Source: Nymphaea colorata
Lineage: Eukaryota; Streptophyta; Magnoliopsida; Nymphaeales; Nymphaeaceae
NCBI RefSeq assembly: GCF_008831285.2
Contig: NC_045144.1
Span: 6,222,575 to 6,286,574, forward strand
DNA length: 64,000 bases
Reading direction: 5' to 3'
The notes under the pieces were generated by a model. That model saw only the letters and a program-made list of their open reading frames with translations, was not told the DNA's origin and did no database searches. The position numbers and the translations under genes were made by a program. Positions 26,040 through 37,594 of this stretch are shown here, in pieces; the first letter of the stretch is position 1, and each line of letters opens with the position of its first letter.

Positions 26040-27510
26040 AATTGGACTAAGCAATGAAATTCAAAAAAGCCGAGCAGGAAGCAGCTGCAGGGACAAGACC
26101 AGATTTCTCTATGGCATTTAATATGGAATTGAAATGGCCTAGGCAAATGACCACCGAATGGAGATCCCAAAACTGAAACTTATGGATTCGAAAATCAGGA
26201 GACAAGTAGACTCCGATGACATTGAAGGATTTCATAGTACTACTAAATTGGAACAATTAATTAATCCAATACCCTGTGAGGGAGTGAGATATGAGAGTAA
26301 CCTCTGCCTTGTCCCACATCACCAAAATACTAGCCCATTCCCCTTCAAAACCCACATCGGACAAAGGATCCGAAGACAACGCATACACTTCTTCCTCCAT
26401 GGAGAAAGCCACTGCTATATCGAAAACTATGGTAGTGGAGATTATGTCATAGTCTTTTTTAAGACTGACCTTGCCCCTTGAATTCCCTTGATTATTCTTG
26501 TCAGAGGGAAGCTCAATTAGGTCATCTGGTTCCAAAGGCTCAAAAGTCTTTCTGTTGAATTGACTCACTACTTTACAATTAAGGCCTCTTTTAATGCTTT
26601 TGCAACTTGACTTGCTTTTTTGGCCTCTGCCATGATCGCAGCCCTTAATTATCCTTTTCTACTTCCAGCTTAGGAGGCATTGGCCCGTGTCATCGACCTC
26701 TACTAGAGACTGTTTGTTGCGAGAGGTGGTACTTATGACCTGGTTTATTTGCATACTATCTCTCTTGACGTTTTCTTCCTTATGACCCACCTCACAATTG
26801 TGTAAGGATTCCTTGGTAGAATCTCTAATAATGGAGAAAACCGGGGCATGCAAGGGAGTAGCTTCTCCCTCCTGCTCATTGCCTGCCGAAGGGGACAAAT
26901 GATTTTCACCTCCCAACGCTTCAAATCTGTTCACCTCAGTAGCTCGAGTCCCCTTGGCTACTTGCTTTCTCATGCTGAACTTAATTATGCGTACCTTAGA
27001 CCAGCCATCCTACGAGACGGTGCTAGCTTCCCTGTTTGGTGTGCTAAGATTGCAATTTGCGGTGAAATGAGTGGTTGAACCACAAGATGCACTAAATTTA
27101 ACCTTCGATTCATGTTCGATCACCTGACCGATGACATTTTCATCTTCCGTTCTCATTTTAAATTCTGAGATAGGCTTGTAGCCAATGGGAACTTCTATTT
27201 GGATTCTTGCAAACCCATTCTTTCCACCTATCGGGTGCACTGATATGTTGAGACAAATCTAGAACCCAAGATTTCTACTACATCCTCAAACAGCTTATCC
27301 CTCCACATCTCCACAAGGAAGTCTGGCAATCTGATCCAAATGCAGACTTTGTTGGTGGCTTCCACCTTCAAGGGTTGCCCAGGCCTCCAACGATTTGCTA
27401 TGAGCACTTTTTCTCCCACCCTCCAAGCTCCTGGGGTCAGGATGGCGTTGATCTTCTCGAACCACTTGCATAATAACATTATCACTCAGTATTTTGAAGT
27501 TGATTAATAG
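26040..27510 (-). pseudogene. LINE remnant (DUF4283/zinc-knuckle ORF1 and start of endonuclease)
   Basis: Minus-strand pieces in several frames. 27485-27228 shows a DUF4283-like part (VWIRLPDF-type core reading VCIWIRLPDFLVEMW). 27240-27010 shows GFARIQIEVPIGYKP followed by a CCHC-like CGSTTHFTANC. 26973-26659 holds VNRFEALGG, as often seen near the end of plant LINE ORF1. 26568-26257 includes ASILVMWDKAEVTLISHS, like the endonuclease start. Frameshifts and stops separate the pieces, and the 3' part (reverse transcriptase) is missing. It lies directly 3' of P450 fragment C. Confidence 0.6.
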
Positions 27511-27820
27511 CAACTGTTTTCGCCTAGTTATGTGACCGGACAGAAATGCTGATCTTTATTTGGCATACTCTGAGTTTAAAATGATAGCAAAATAGAGATG
27601 GGTGTGCACACACACATATTATATATACAGAAAAGGGTTTCTTCTGTAGTCCCGATGTCTCTGGCCTCTTAGCCAAATTGATATCCGGAGATTTCAGCTT
27701 GGATAGAAAGAGGGTAGCACAGCCTTGCGAAACGTAGGCCCATATGCTGGAAGCCCAGACTTTGAATTATTCGTATCTAAACATCTTGTTTACAGCTCAA
27801 AACAGACCATGTCAGTGAGC

Positions 27821-28377
27821 TAAGCAAGGTGAGCCCGGGCAAGCCTGGGCCTAGGTTGGACCTTTGGTGGCACGGCCCTCTGCAAAGTGAACCCATATGC
27901 CTCATCCATATTTAATTTCTTTAGAAGCTGACCGGCGGGCATCTTGCGTCCGAAGCCATGGACCAGCCGGTGCAAATTCTCCAGCCCGCCCCAGACAGTA
28001 TCAATTCAAAGTCCTTCTCCCTTACATCTATGTGCTCTTGCTTGGATCCGTGCATGAACCTCTTTGGCTCGAACTCCAGCGGATTGCTCCACACGCTCGG
28101 GTCCTAGCTGATAGCAAGATGTTGACCAAGAGGCAGGCACCCTTGGGGATGTGGTAGCCGGCATGCTGGAAGCTCTCGTTGGCAATGAGCGGGAGGGAAA
28201 GTGGCGTTGACCGGTGGAGGTGGAATGTCGCCTTAACAATAGATTTGGCATGTCTGATTCCTTGACCAGCCGGTCCTGCATAATCGAGTTTGGCCTAAAC
28301 TTTCTTTTGGATGTGGGGATACCAAATCAGCTCGGCAATTGCCCACTTCACCATGCTTCTTGAAGTGTCGGTAGATC
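27821..28377 (-). pseudogene. CYP75B-like P450 fragment C (exon 2 only)
   Basis: 557 bp homologous to the 642-bp exon 2 of copies B and E, with the stop at 27821-27823 in the usual context and the exon start next to a CTGCATTTGCAAATG acceptor. About 85 bp are lost in several deletions, including the region around the haem motif and part of the AGTDTS helix, and the frame is shifted. The intron remnant to about 28590 matches copy E (shared GAAAACACAATT and AAATGAAACATA). Exon 1 is absent: the sequence then switches to a hairpin and the 3' flank of copy B, so C looks like a recombination relic. Confidence 0.85.
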
Positions 28378-28657
28378 CTGCATTTGCAAATGCCTTTAAT
28401 TAGTGCAAATGTCGGTAGACAGAAAGAGCTAGCCAGGAAGGTGAAAACACAATTAATTTGCCTAGTTCTTGCTTGTGTACTCTTGCATGATTTCATGAAT
28501 TTAAATGAAACATAGTCTCATCTACCAATCTTTCAAAATTCTTAGCTGCTTATTCCAAACCACCAGTCAAGGATTAATGAAACCAACAAAGATCACAACT
28601 ATATATATATATATATATATAAAGAGAGAAAGAAAGATACTGAACGATGACAGCCGG

Positions 28658-28703
28658 CCGATCTCAGCCGCTCGATCCCATCCCATTGAGCGGCTGAGAT
28701 CGG
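28658..28703. repeat. Perfect 16-bp hairpin with 14-nt loop
   Basis: CCGATCTCAGCCGCTC at 28658-28673 and its exact complement at 28688-28703. It lies exactly between the intron remnant of P450 fragment C and a (CT)n tract, at the junction between array units. Confidence 0.75.
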
Positions 28704-28744
28704 ATCCCTCTCAAGAGTTACTCTAGCAACTCATGGACGCCGAC

Positions 28745-28745
<1 letters not shown>

Positions 28746-28784
<39 letters not shown>
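28746..28784. repeat. (CT)n microsatellite
   Basis: About 19 CT repeats, at the junction between fragment C and the 3' flank of copy B. Confidence 0.95.
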
Positions 28785-28787
<3 letters not shown>

Positions 28788-28816
28788 CCGCCCAGTGACT
28801 GCGACACCCGGCGTCC

Positions 28817-28998
28817 TGTCGCTAAACAATCTTCATTTTCTTTTATTTCCTTTTCTTTTTTCTCCTATCCAAACATTATTCAATAATAGTTTTATTTTCC
28901 TTTCATTTCCTTTCCATTTTTTTCATTTTCCTGCTTCATCATTTCCTTTCTTTTCATTTCTATTTATTAAAATTCTTTCATCTCTATCCATCCAAACA
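28817..28998. repeat. Pyrimidine-rich dispersed repeat, copy 3
   Basis: Nearly identical to 45-225. It starts the segment (28817-30000) that is collinear with 45-1168, showing that the 3' flanks of P450 copies A and B are duplicates. Confidence 0.6.
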
Positions 28999-29349
28999 TA
29001 GCATTAAAGCGTGGGCAAGCCCACCGGTGACAATGAGAGAGAGCCACCGAACCTCCCCTTGAGAGGATGAGAGAGTGAAAGAGAGAGAGAGAGAGAGAGA
29101 GACTAACAGGCTTGATGTCCCTAGTTGTCACTAAAATTTGAGTGTCATCATTCATCAGTTGGACCAATCTTGATGTCTCTAAATGTCACTATAAAAAAAA
29201 AATAAAAAAGAGCAACACTAATGGGCTGGTGAAAGTTCGGTAGTTTGTTTGATTTTCATGGCACTTCTCATCTTGAATGCAAATGGTGGACGCACGACAC
29301 TTTGTATCAATGTATCAATATCAATGTATCAATGTATGTGATGTGTCTC

Positions 29350-29700
29350 CTCCAAGCCTCAAAATAGCGTTGAACCCCGGGATAGGGGAAATGAAAAGGG
29401 TCTTCATCCTTTTCCGAGTACCTCTCACAAGAACACAAAGGAAACAAGTTGGCATTAATTGTATGTAGCACAGAATTAACAAAATCATTAATAGTTTATA
29501 CAAGGATGTTGATCACACAGTGTATATGCATTTTTTTTATTACTTTAAGTTCGTGCTACTAATTAACACGTCATAGTTTAATAGTTTAAGATAGGGAGAT
29601 TGGTCGTAGCTGCACGTTAGTTTGGTTTACCTTTTGCCAACTTCTTGAAAGAATACAAATATTCTGCAATTAGCATTGGATATAAACGATACAGATTCGT
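29350..29700. repeat. Duplicated flanking block, copy 3
   Basis: Collinear with 470-800, with the GTCGTAGCTGCACGTTAG core, in the 3' flank of copy B. Confidence 0.55.
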
Positions 29701-29797
29701 CTAGCCAAACATAGGCCGGTGAGCCTGTAGCCCACACTTTGCATTATTTGAATTTAAACACCATGTTCATAGCTCAAAACCAGACCATGTGTGTGAG

Positions 29798-31744
29798 CTA
29801 AGCAAGGTAAGCGCTTGGGGCAAGCCTAGGCTTAGGGTGTATCTTGAGGGGCACTGCCCTTTGCAAAGTAATTCCGTAAGCCTCATCCATATTTAATTTC
29901 TCTGGAAGTTGACCGGCTGGCAGCTCCCAGCCGAACCCATGGACCAAAGCTGCAACCATCAGTTGCACCATCCTTATGCCCATACTCATGCCGGGGCAAA
30001 TTCTCCGGCCTGCCCCGAATGGTATCACTTCGAAGTCATTCCCTCTTACATCTATGTGCTCATACTTGGATCCAGGCATGAACCTCTCTGGCTGGAACTC
30101 CAGTGGATCGGTCCAGATGCTGGGGTCCCGACTGATTGCCCAGACGTTGACTAAGAGGCGCGCACCCTTGGGGATGTGGTAGCCAGCAACCTGGCAGCTC
30201 TCGCTAGCAATGTGCGGGAGGGAGAGTGGCGTCGCCGGGTGTAGGCGGAATGTCTCCTTGACAATTGCCTGCAGATATGTCAAGTTTGGTATATCTGATT
30301 CCTTGACCAGCCGATCCCGACCGACAACTGAATCAAGTTCGGCCTGAACTTTCTTTTGGATGCAGGGCTGCCGGATCAGCTCGGCAATTGCCCATTCTAC
30401 CGTGCTTGTTGAAGTGTCGGTACCAGCTGTGAACAGATCCTGCATTTGTAACGACATATTTTAAGACACTTGATTAAGCATTGACTGAAATGAAAGATAG
30501 AACTTGCTTTTATTGTAATGAAGTTGGAGAAAAATTTAATGGGTGATCCTTATGAAATTGTAAAAAATAAAGTACCCAAGCAGGTTGCGTGCACACCAAT
30601 GATCAAAAATGTGTTCCATGAAGCAACGAAGGAAACTTTTAAAAAGGATAAAAGGAATCATAAAAAATATTTAAAGTTTAAAGTGCACGTTACCTTTATA
30701 AAAATATACAAAAATACCTCTACCCTTAATCTTTTTTTTAAATGTATATTTCTTGTGTGCACAGAGTCTAAAAAGTCATATAATTCATATAAAGATCAGG
30801 TCTAAAAAATTCATATAAATCAAAAGAGGACAGAAAGAGAAAGAGACAAATAACAAGGCTTTAATATCAGTATCCGTCAGCTTGACATCCAGGCCATCCA
30901 GACCGACGGGATCGTCCTTCAGACGCAGAAGAACGCTGAGAACGTCGCCCTGCCCTCTGGCGCCGGAGGAGCACGTGTGCTCATCCACAATCCTCTGCAA
31001 GAAGCCATCGAGCCTCCGGTGCAGCGCCTTCATCTTCTTGGCCACACCCATGAGGTCCATCCAGTCCAGCGACGGCACAAAGTCCCCTATGTTAAACACC
31101 CCCGCCAGTTGCATCACCTCCAGCACCATCCCCCTGAACTCTCCGGCATCCTCTTCACCCTCCAACACCCTCCTCCCTATCAGCACCTTCCCCAGTGCGT
31201 TGGTCATGCACACGCTCAGCGCCTCCCCCACCTCGACGCTCTTCCCAGCCTTGCCGTCCCGTGCCAGCAACGCCGCCAGGATCTCCACCTCCTTCTCCCT
31301 AACGTGCCGGAACTCGTCGAGCACATTGTTGGAGAAGAGGTGGACAGCACAGATCTTCCGCAGGCTCCGCCACTTCGGCCCGTAATCCGCCCACACCATG
31401 TCATGCGAGTCGTATGCCATGTGCTTCGCCGCCGCGTTCAGCGGCCGCGACAAGAAGTTGGCGTCGTTGTGCTTCAGGAACTCACGTGCCGCCGACGCCG
31501 AGCACGTGGCGACTACCGTAGTGGTGCCGAGGCGGAGGGAGAGGATGGGGCCGTAGCGCTTAGCGAGCTCGGCGATGGAGTGGTGAGGCATAGCGCCGAG
31601 GGCCAGGAGGCTGCCGATCAGGGGCCAGCCGGTAGGTCCTGGCGGCAGTTGGCTGTTCCGCCACCGAAAGTACCATACCACCGCCCATAGGGCAGCAAGG
31701 AGCGCGACGAGATGGAGAGGACCGGCAATTAAATTGCCTATCAT
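29798..31744 (-). CDS. Flavonoid 3'-hydroxylase-like cytochrome P450 (CYP75B), copy B, intact
   Basis: ER-membrane P450 of the class that adds the 3'-hydroxyl to the flavonoid B-ring using NADPH and P450 reductase. Exon 1 is 30848-31744 (299 codons) and exon 2 is 29798-30439, with a 408-bp GT-AG intron in phase 0: 512 residues, the normal family length. Seen: anchor (res 5-27), hinge PPGPTGWP (34-41), AGTDTS oxygen helix (304-309), KETFRLHP ExxR (E361/R364), PERF (416-419), haem [10 protein letters not shown] (Cys447), and AYGITLQR with Thr490 in SRS6, the residue usual for 3'- rather than 3',5'-hydroxylases. [16 protein letters not shown] fits CYP75B better than CYP75A. An in-frame ATG 30 bp upstream (31774) could add 10 residues, but all copies share the 31744 start. 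No disabling change found. Substrate not shown by sequence. Confidence 0.92.
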
Positions 31745-31811
31745 GTTCGAAAATCGGAGGGCCCAGGATCTCAAGGCTTGTCATGGACAGCTGCAAGTTT
31801 GGTTTGGGAAA

Positions 31812-31820
31812 CTTTTATAG
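31812..31820 (-). promoter_or_regulatory. TATA box of P450 copy B
   Basis: CTATAAAAG on the minus strand, 68 bp before the start codon at 31744. Same position and sequence as in the other copies. Confidence 0.65.
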
Positions 31821-32039
31821 GTTAAGGTTAGCAGAAACGACGTCTTTTTCTCAATATATTACGAACTTACCGCTCACCATATCTTTTTGAGAGAGAGAGA
31901 GGGGGGGAATAATTTGTTGTGTACATTAAGACTTATGAATCTATTATTCAAGATTGGCTAGATTATTGTGGAGATAAAGGAGAGGGATATATATATATAA
32001 AGCGAATGATAATGAGAGGAAGCTATTATAATGAAAATC

Positions 32040-32270
32040 AAAGATGTTAAGGGTACTATTGGAAACAGTGTTTGATTTTTTCCTTTCCTTTCAGCTAAAC
32101 AAGCATAACCGGTGACATTTTCTTTTATTTCCTTTCATTTTCATCCAAACAATCTTTTGTAATAGTTTGTTTCTCTTCATTTCTTTCTCTTTATTTTCCT
32201 TTTCTTTCTTTCATTTTCTTTTACATTTAATAAAATCATTTCATTTCCTTCCATCTAAACATAGCCTCAC
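32040..32270. repeat. Pyrimidine-rich dispersed repeat, copy 4
   Basis: Direct copy in the 5' flank of P450 B, ending CCATCTAAACATAGCC. Confidence 0.5.
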
Positions 32271-32439
32271 AGCATGGGCGTGCCCACCGGCAACAGCTAT
32301 GGAGGAGCTGCCGAGCCTCCCCTTGAGGAGAAGATGAGAAAGAGAAGATGTGAGAGAGAGAGGGCGGAAAATATGGGCCAACATCCAATGGACCAGGATT
32401 GATGTCTTTAGGTGTCACTAAAAACTGAGTGTCATCATT

Positions 32440-32441
<2 letters not shown>

Positions 32442-32472
<31 letters not shown>
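32442..32472. repeat. (AT)n microsatellite
   Basis: About 15 AT units. A similar tract with a GT tail lies near 32864-32902. Confidence 0.9.
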
Positions 32473-32476
<4 letters not shown>

Positions 32477-32489
32477 GAAAATTCAAGAC

Positions 32490-32800
32490 TAAGTGAAAGT
32501 TCAGTTGTCTGTTTGATTCTCATGTCTCTACTCATTTGGAATGCAGATGGTGGATACAGGCTGACATTAATTGTTCAATGAACTCATATGGCTCAGGACT
32601 AACAAATCTAATAATAGCGATATGAATTGGTTTTATTACTTTAAGTTTGTGCCACTAATTAAGCAACACGTGACAGGTTAATAGTGTAGGATCGAGAAAT
32701 TGGTCATAGCTGCGCGTCAGTTTGGCTTACCTTCTGCCAACTCTTTGATAAAGAATACAAATATTCCACAATTAGCATTGGTAATGAACAATACATATGT
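32490..32800. repeat. Duplicated flanking block, copy 4
   Basis: Related to 9870-10200, with the ATAGCTGCGCGTCAG core and TTGATAAAGAATACAAAT. It lies upstream of copy B. Confidence 0.5.
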
Positions 32801-32862
32801 ACTCTGATTTGAATATCTTTTGCTGATGGAGAGAAAAATTTTCCTAAAAACTATAAAGGAGA

Positions 32863-32902
<40 letters not shown>

Positions 32903-33531
32903 ACCTGCCTAAGAGGAATTTTAATTTATGCCGAAAAAAGCTTAAAATAATTGTTCAAAAAAATAAAAAATATAAGAAAATTAAAACGATAAACTGGAAG
33001 AGTCATTGTATACGTAATCCATTCATCTCAAAATGATAACTCGGGGCAATATTTGACACTGCTCTCAATATGTGATTGTATCAGCGACCCTAATTTCTAA
33101 TTGGCCACATTCAAGTGTATTATTGGTTCTGCATGCATAATTTCTCACTACATAAATTAATTCCATTATAAATGCGGTCGTACCAAAATAGATTTTAAAA
33201 CAATTTTCTGTCCTTTTCTTTAGTTGGTTTGGCCCAACTAAAATTGTGACTCATTGAACCCAACGTGCTGCACAAGGAGACTGCTCTGGACATAATTGTA
33301 GAGTAAACAGGAGCCTTCCTATGCCACTATTATGGTGATATTACCAATTATTGCTTTGAACAGCTGCATTTGACATTTATTTTAAAATGCTGACCTCTTT
33401 ATCTCTATTTAAGACACTATAATCTCTCTCTCTCTCTCTCTCTGTTTGTTTGTGCAGGGTTCATTGCTATTGATCAGTCAGAGGATTCACACCAGGACAT
33501 ATCTCATTATTCATAGATTGGAATCAGCAGA

Positions 33532-33585
33532 ATGGCTAAGTACTTCCTCCCTTTCTACTTTGCCTCTCTACCGTTCTATCTGTAG
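33532..33585 (+). pseudogene. Secreted-peptide gene exon 1, broken second copy
   Basis: Homologous to 10696-10782 with the same promoter-side layout (CT tract, TTGATCAGTCAG leader). It starts MAKYFLPFYFASLPFYL and then hits a stop at 33583-33585 after a small deletion, so the signal peptide is cut off. Homology continues past the stop (GCTGCCACCACAACG). Confidence 0.6.
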
Positions 33586-33846
33586 CTGCCACCACAACGA
33601 TAACTTAATTTGGCCAGCTTCCTGTTAGAGTGTGAAGCCTGACCCATACTTTTGTCATTCTAGGGTATTGTCCTAATCCATGTGTTTACGAGGGTTGGTT
33701 ATCCTTTGTATTCTCTATTATGAGTTGGTAAAAATTCCTGTGTGGCTGTGGACGTAGGAGAACTTTGGTCTCCAAACCAATAAAAGTCTGTGTATGTTTT
33801 CTTCTTATTCATATTTTCTTGAGACTGATCCGTTATTTTTCTATCT

Positions 33847-34446
33847 TTAATGGCTGCCCTTTGTTTTACAAAATCTTTCATGCAGACTGTATAAGTGTAT
33901 GGTTGTGCTCACTCGTGAATACACAAATACATTATTTTCCATTCGGAAGTCTTGCCAACTCCAATTTTGCCGTCCAACTATATACCTTATATCAATCTTG
34001 CGCTTCTTTATACAAGGAGCTGATCTCTTCCATCTTGCTTTCAAACAAATATATGACCTTCTCATAACTAAGCCATGTGCATTTTTGTCACTCTTATACT
34101 TCCATACACTGAACTTGTGTCTCAAACCATAAAAATTTGAAGAAACTATATGCTCTGTACTTAGTGTCGAACTGCATTCCTACAACAGAGGCGTGCTCAT
34201 TTGTCATCTTCATCTTCTCGCAATGAGACTCAATTTCTTCTTCATCGCCATTTGATGATATAGAAATGACATGCATTGTATATTACCACTAGATAAAGTC
34301 CATTTGCTTGACTCATTCTCTTCTTCATTGCCATTCGATGATGTAGATATTACATACATTGTGTCATTTGCAATGAATAAAGCTCGTTTATCAAATAACA
34401 TTGAATGTTGTTTCATACACATTACCTTATACGTCAACTCTATCAC
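33847..34446 (-). pseudogene. FAR1/FRS (Mutator-derived) DNA-binding-domain remnant
   Basis: Minus-strand pieces resembling the FAR1 zinc domain: HASVVGMQFDTKYRAYSFF (VGMxFxxxxxAYxFY pattern), then in another frame KFSVWKYKSDKNAHG, RRSYICLKARW and a final H-x(n)-H part. An acidic lead-in (ISSNGDEEEIES) is present twice as a short tandem duplication. At least one frameshift lies near 34120. It occupies part of an extra ~1.3 kb (about 33870-35150) absent from the corresponding place near copy A, so it arrived as an insertion, perhaps with a MULE. No transposase core seen. Confidence 0.5.
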
Positions 34447-35150
34447 ACAATCGTTAGCTTGGACATATTATCTCAGACACACTGACTCACACACATTACC
34501 TGAAATATTATCTCATGCAGTCATTATCTCACGTAAACTATCTCACACATGTACATCATACACATTATCTCAGACATTAACTAATAAGATAGTGCACTAG
34601 TGAACAACAAGGTGCACAGTGGAAGCCATATTATATGACATAGTATTAGTTGTATAGAACAGCGTGAAGGCCATATCATATGACAACACATTGTACTTGT
34701 TGCCTTCATATTTTCTTCCTTTTCGTGCTCTGTCTTCACCTTCAAATCCACTGCAAGTGCTTGTTCGATTTCTTCAAACACCCATCCATCGGAAAAAAAA
34801 ACTCTGCAAAAGTCATTGCTTTTGTCATCTAGTAGAAACAAATAAGAAAGCACAACAACATCATTATGAACTCAACGTCCATTCCTTTTGATGACATTCT
34901 CATCATTTCTACTTCGTGACCAAGCTTTCTTCATTTATAACCACCTTTCTCCTTTGTTCCTTTAATGGGAACCTCTCTCTTTTTTTTAGTTCTTGCATAT
35001 CGTCCTCCATGGTAGGAAGGAATGCATGTTGTGTCTGTGGTATGATAAGACATTCAAGTAAATATGCACCTTGTATCTTCTCTGTATTGAAACTTCATAT
35101 ATAAGTTGCAAGATCAACCCCCCACCCCTGGGTGTACACTCATTGTGCGC
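34447..35150. other. Insertion-derived stretch without recognised gene
   Basis: Rest of the extra DNA inserted in the peptide-gene intron of the copy-B unit. It contains diverged CTCACACACATTACC-like repeats near 34440-34580. A 90-codon minus-strand frame at 34581-34853 has no recognised family. Confidence 0.35.
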
Positions 35151-35201
35151 ACAGGGTGGTGCGTAGAACTTGTTTTAGTTTCTAATTCTGTAGGAGCCAA
35201 G

Positions 35202-35475
35202 GATGGATGATAAAGAGTGTAAAGGGCTAAGTGCAGAAGAATGTCTTCATCCTAGGTTACGTCTACACACAAGAGTGTGGCAAACCTTAAATATGTACGT
35301 TACCTGTTGGAGGTTGTCTTTAATCTTTCCACACATGGAACATGAACTAGGAGAAAATAAACCCACAAAGGTAGGGGTGATTCCTTTCGCACATCTTGTC
35401 TATTGCACTCTGCTATTAAAGGGGGTTCTCCTTAATATAGTAAATGGGGAGCTAGAGTTAATCCTTTTAGTGTGA
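35202..35475 (+). pseudogene. Secreted-peptide gene exon 2 candidate, copy near P450 B
   Basis: Follows an AG acceptor-like GAGCCAAG. Reads MDDKECKGLSAEECLHPRLRLHTRV. The CKGLSAEECL part is the best match in the window to the conserved phytosulfokine-precursor stretch, but no YIYTQ follows. Its exon 1 (33532) is broken, so this copy is not functional. Confidence 0.35.
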
Positions 35476-35579
35476 TGTTATTCCGTAGAGTGATCTTAAA
35501 AAGAAAGAAACCGGTCTGGCTTGAATAGTCAAGTTGTTAAAAGCTCTAAATACTCTCACTCTCCTTCTCTTTCTCTCTC

Positions 35580-36015
35580 TTCATCCCTCTCTCTATGTAA
35601 TAACAAATTTTGAAAAGTTTTGCATCATATGTAAGATTGTGAAGAACCTTAAAAAACTTATAAGGAGTTGTTAAGTGATTGGTGGTCCTAGTTCCTAACC
35701 ATCTTAGTTTGGAATTGAAACTACTATGGGGAAAGTTGGGATCCACCATATTGGAATCTCGAGCCTGATGTAAAAGTAGACCAAATTACAATAGTGGCAT
35801 TAGAGTTAGCTCAGCACGTTAGGAGGGTGGCTTATAATGCCCCATTTTGAAAAGTTTAATGTGGTATCTAAGAATATGAAGAATCTTAGAGGACTTATAA
35901 AAGAAGTTGTTAAGTGGTTTGTTGTCCTAGTTCTTAATCTTTTTTAGTTGAAAGTGAGACCACTAGGGATGGGTTGGAATTCGTTAGACAAAGGGCTCGA
36001 GCACTATGCAAGACT
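35580..36015 (+). mobile_element. TRIM-like miniature LTR element, second copy
   Basis: Collinear with 13656-14111: two ~200-bp direct blocks, with a degenerate primer-binding site (TGGCATTAGAGTTAGC) and AGGAGGGTGG purine tract between them. Duplicated along with the array unit. Confidence 0.4.
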
Positions 36016-37240
36016 AGGCTGTGTTGTTACAACCTCTACCAAAGGTGTGTAGCATACCTAGTTGGATAAAAGACATATATGGTGTGTCTCTTGTTCGAAT
36101 TTTGTAGAAGTTATTCTTTAAACATTGAGAGTTGGGTTGGGAGCTTTTGTTGTTGGTCTCTTTTCTCTCTCTTTATCTCTCTTGTGGGTGTCTTCTCATG
36201 ACTTTTTTCGGACAAATTGTGCTTGCTAAACCATAGACCATAGATAAGCCTTACTTATGCAAGTTTAATTTGCAGAAAGAAAAGAAAATTATGAAAGAAA
36301 AGGTAGGTTTCATTAAAGAAAAACCAGATGATTGGGAGAACGATTTCAACGCCACACAGCACAAAGTCTTGTATTTTTTCTTTTTCAAATTTTTGGCGTA
36401 GCTAGGGAGTTTAGACGAGGAAGTTGGCATGGCAGTTCCTCAGTTCTTTAACTTCTGCCAATACGAAGCCCAACTTTAGGAAGTTTTCAAAAAATTATTA
36501 TCTTGATTATGTTAATTTGAGTTATTGATCATTAATTCCCCTCCAATATGGTATTAAACAGTCTTGTCAATATAATAACTTTGGAAAATAATTTTCTTAA
36601 ATAAGTTAGTTCAGGTTCACTACTTTTAAATGAAAAGAAAATAAGCAGCATTCTGCTTTTGTGTAACCTAGGGGGATAGAAGGAAGGGCAGCAGACTTCG
36701 ACCTTCTTGTTGGGTGGTAGGATGAAATACTCATTATTAAAAGTAAGATATATAACCTTCAGCAGGTTGTTTCCTAAAAAATAAGCTATAGATATGGGAA
36801 AGTACAAGTATGCTAGCAGCGAACCTAACACATAGGTCATAAGCAAAACGTCATGGTTCCACACCGATACAGACACTTGGCATGGAACACAACTCTATAG
36901 TTTCCTTCCTGCAACCAAAATGAAATCGATCAAGATAAAATGAAAAATAGGTGGAAGGGAAAGGCAAAGAAGTTTTTCCTTCTATGTTAATGTGGTGTAA
37001 CATGCAAAGAGATTCTTGATCACAAGTTTGATGTGTCGCAAACAGTTGCCCCACTCAAAAATAATAATGTTAAGGAATGCGAGATTTTCCTAGTTGCTTG
37101 CGACATTAAAATTAATTCTTCATAGAAAGTTGTGAGATCTTTGTATATAAGAAAAAAAATGTTGAAACATTTTCTCTTGATTTTACTTTGAAGATTGTTT
37201 GCGATCTATAGGAACATAATAAGTACATGAAAAAGTAAGA
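36016..37240. other. Duplicated non-coding segment
   Basis: Counterpart of 14112-15330. No gene recognised. The small frames it shares with the counterpart diverge along their length. Confidence 0.4.
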
Positions 37241-37500
37241 CTGACGAGAAACAGTCTGGCATTAATATGATTGACAAAACTAATAGTTTATACAGGCTGG
37301 CGATCATGCGCTGCATATGATTTTTTTGTTAGTTTAAGTTCGTACCACTAATTAGACAACAGGTGATATTTTAATAGCTTATGAAAGACAGATCGGTCAT
37401 ATCTGCAGGTTAGTTTGACTTAGCTTTTGCCAACTCTGTGATAAATAAGAAAAATATTAAATATTCCGTAACTAGCATTGGTAATGAATTAATACATATA
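37241..37500. repeat. Duplicated flanking block, orphan copy
   Basis: Related to 440-800 (ATATCTGCAGGTTAGTTTGAC core) but not next to a P450. It may mark the edge of a deleted unit. Confidence 0.4.
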
Positions 37501-37549
37501 GTGTCTCTGATAAGATAAATATGTTTTGCCGATGGTCAGGAAAAATTTC

Positions 37550-37586
<37 letters not shown>

Positions 37587-37594
37587 TTGAAAAG

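Noticed and set aside
28658-28703. Terminator-like hairpin
   Set aside because: A rho-independent terminator makes no sense in a plant nuclear region; kept as a structural repeat instead.
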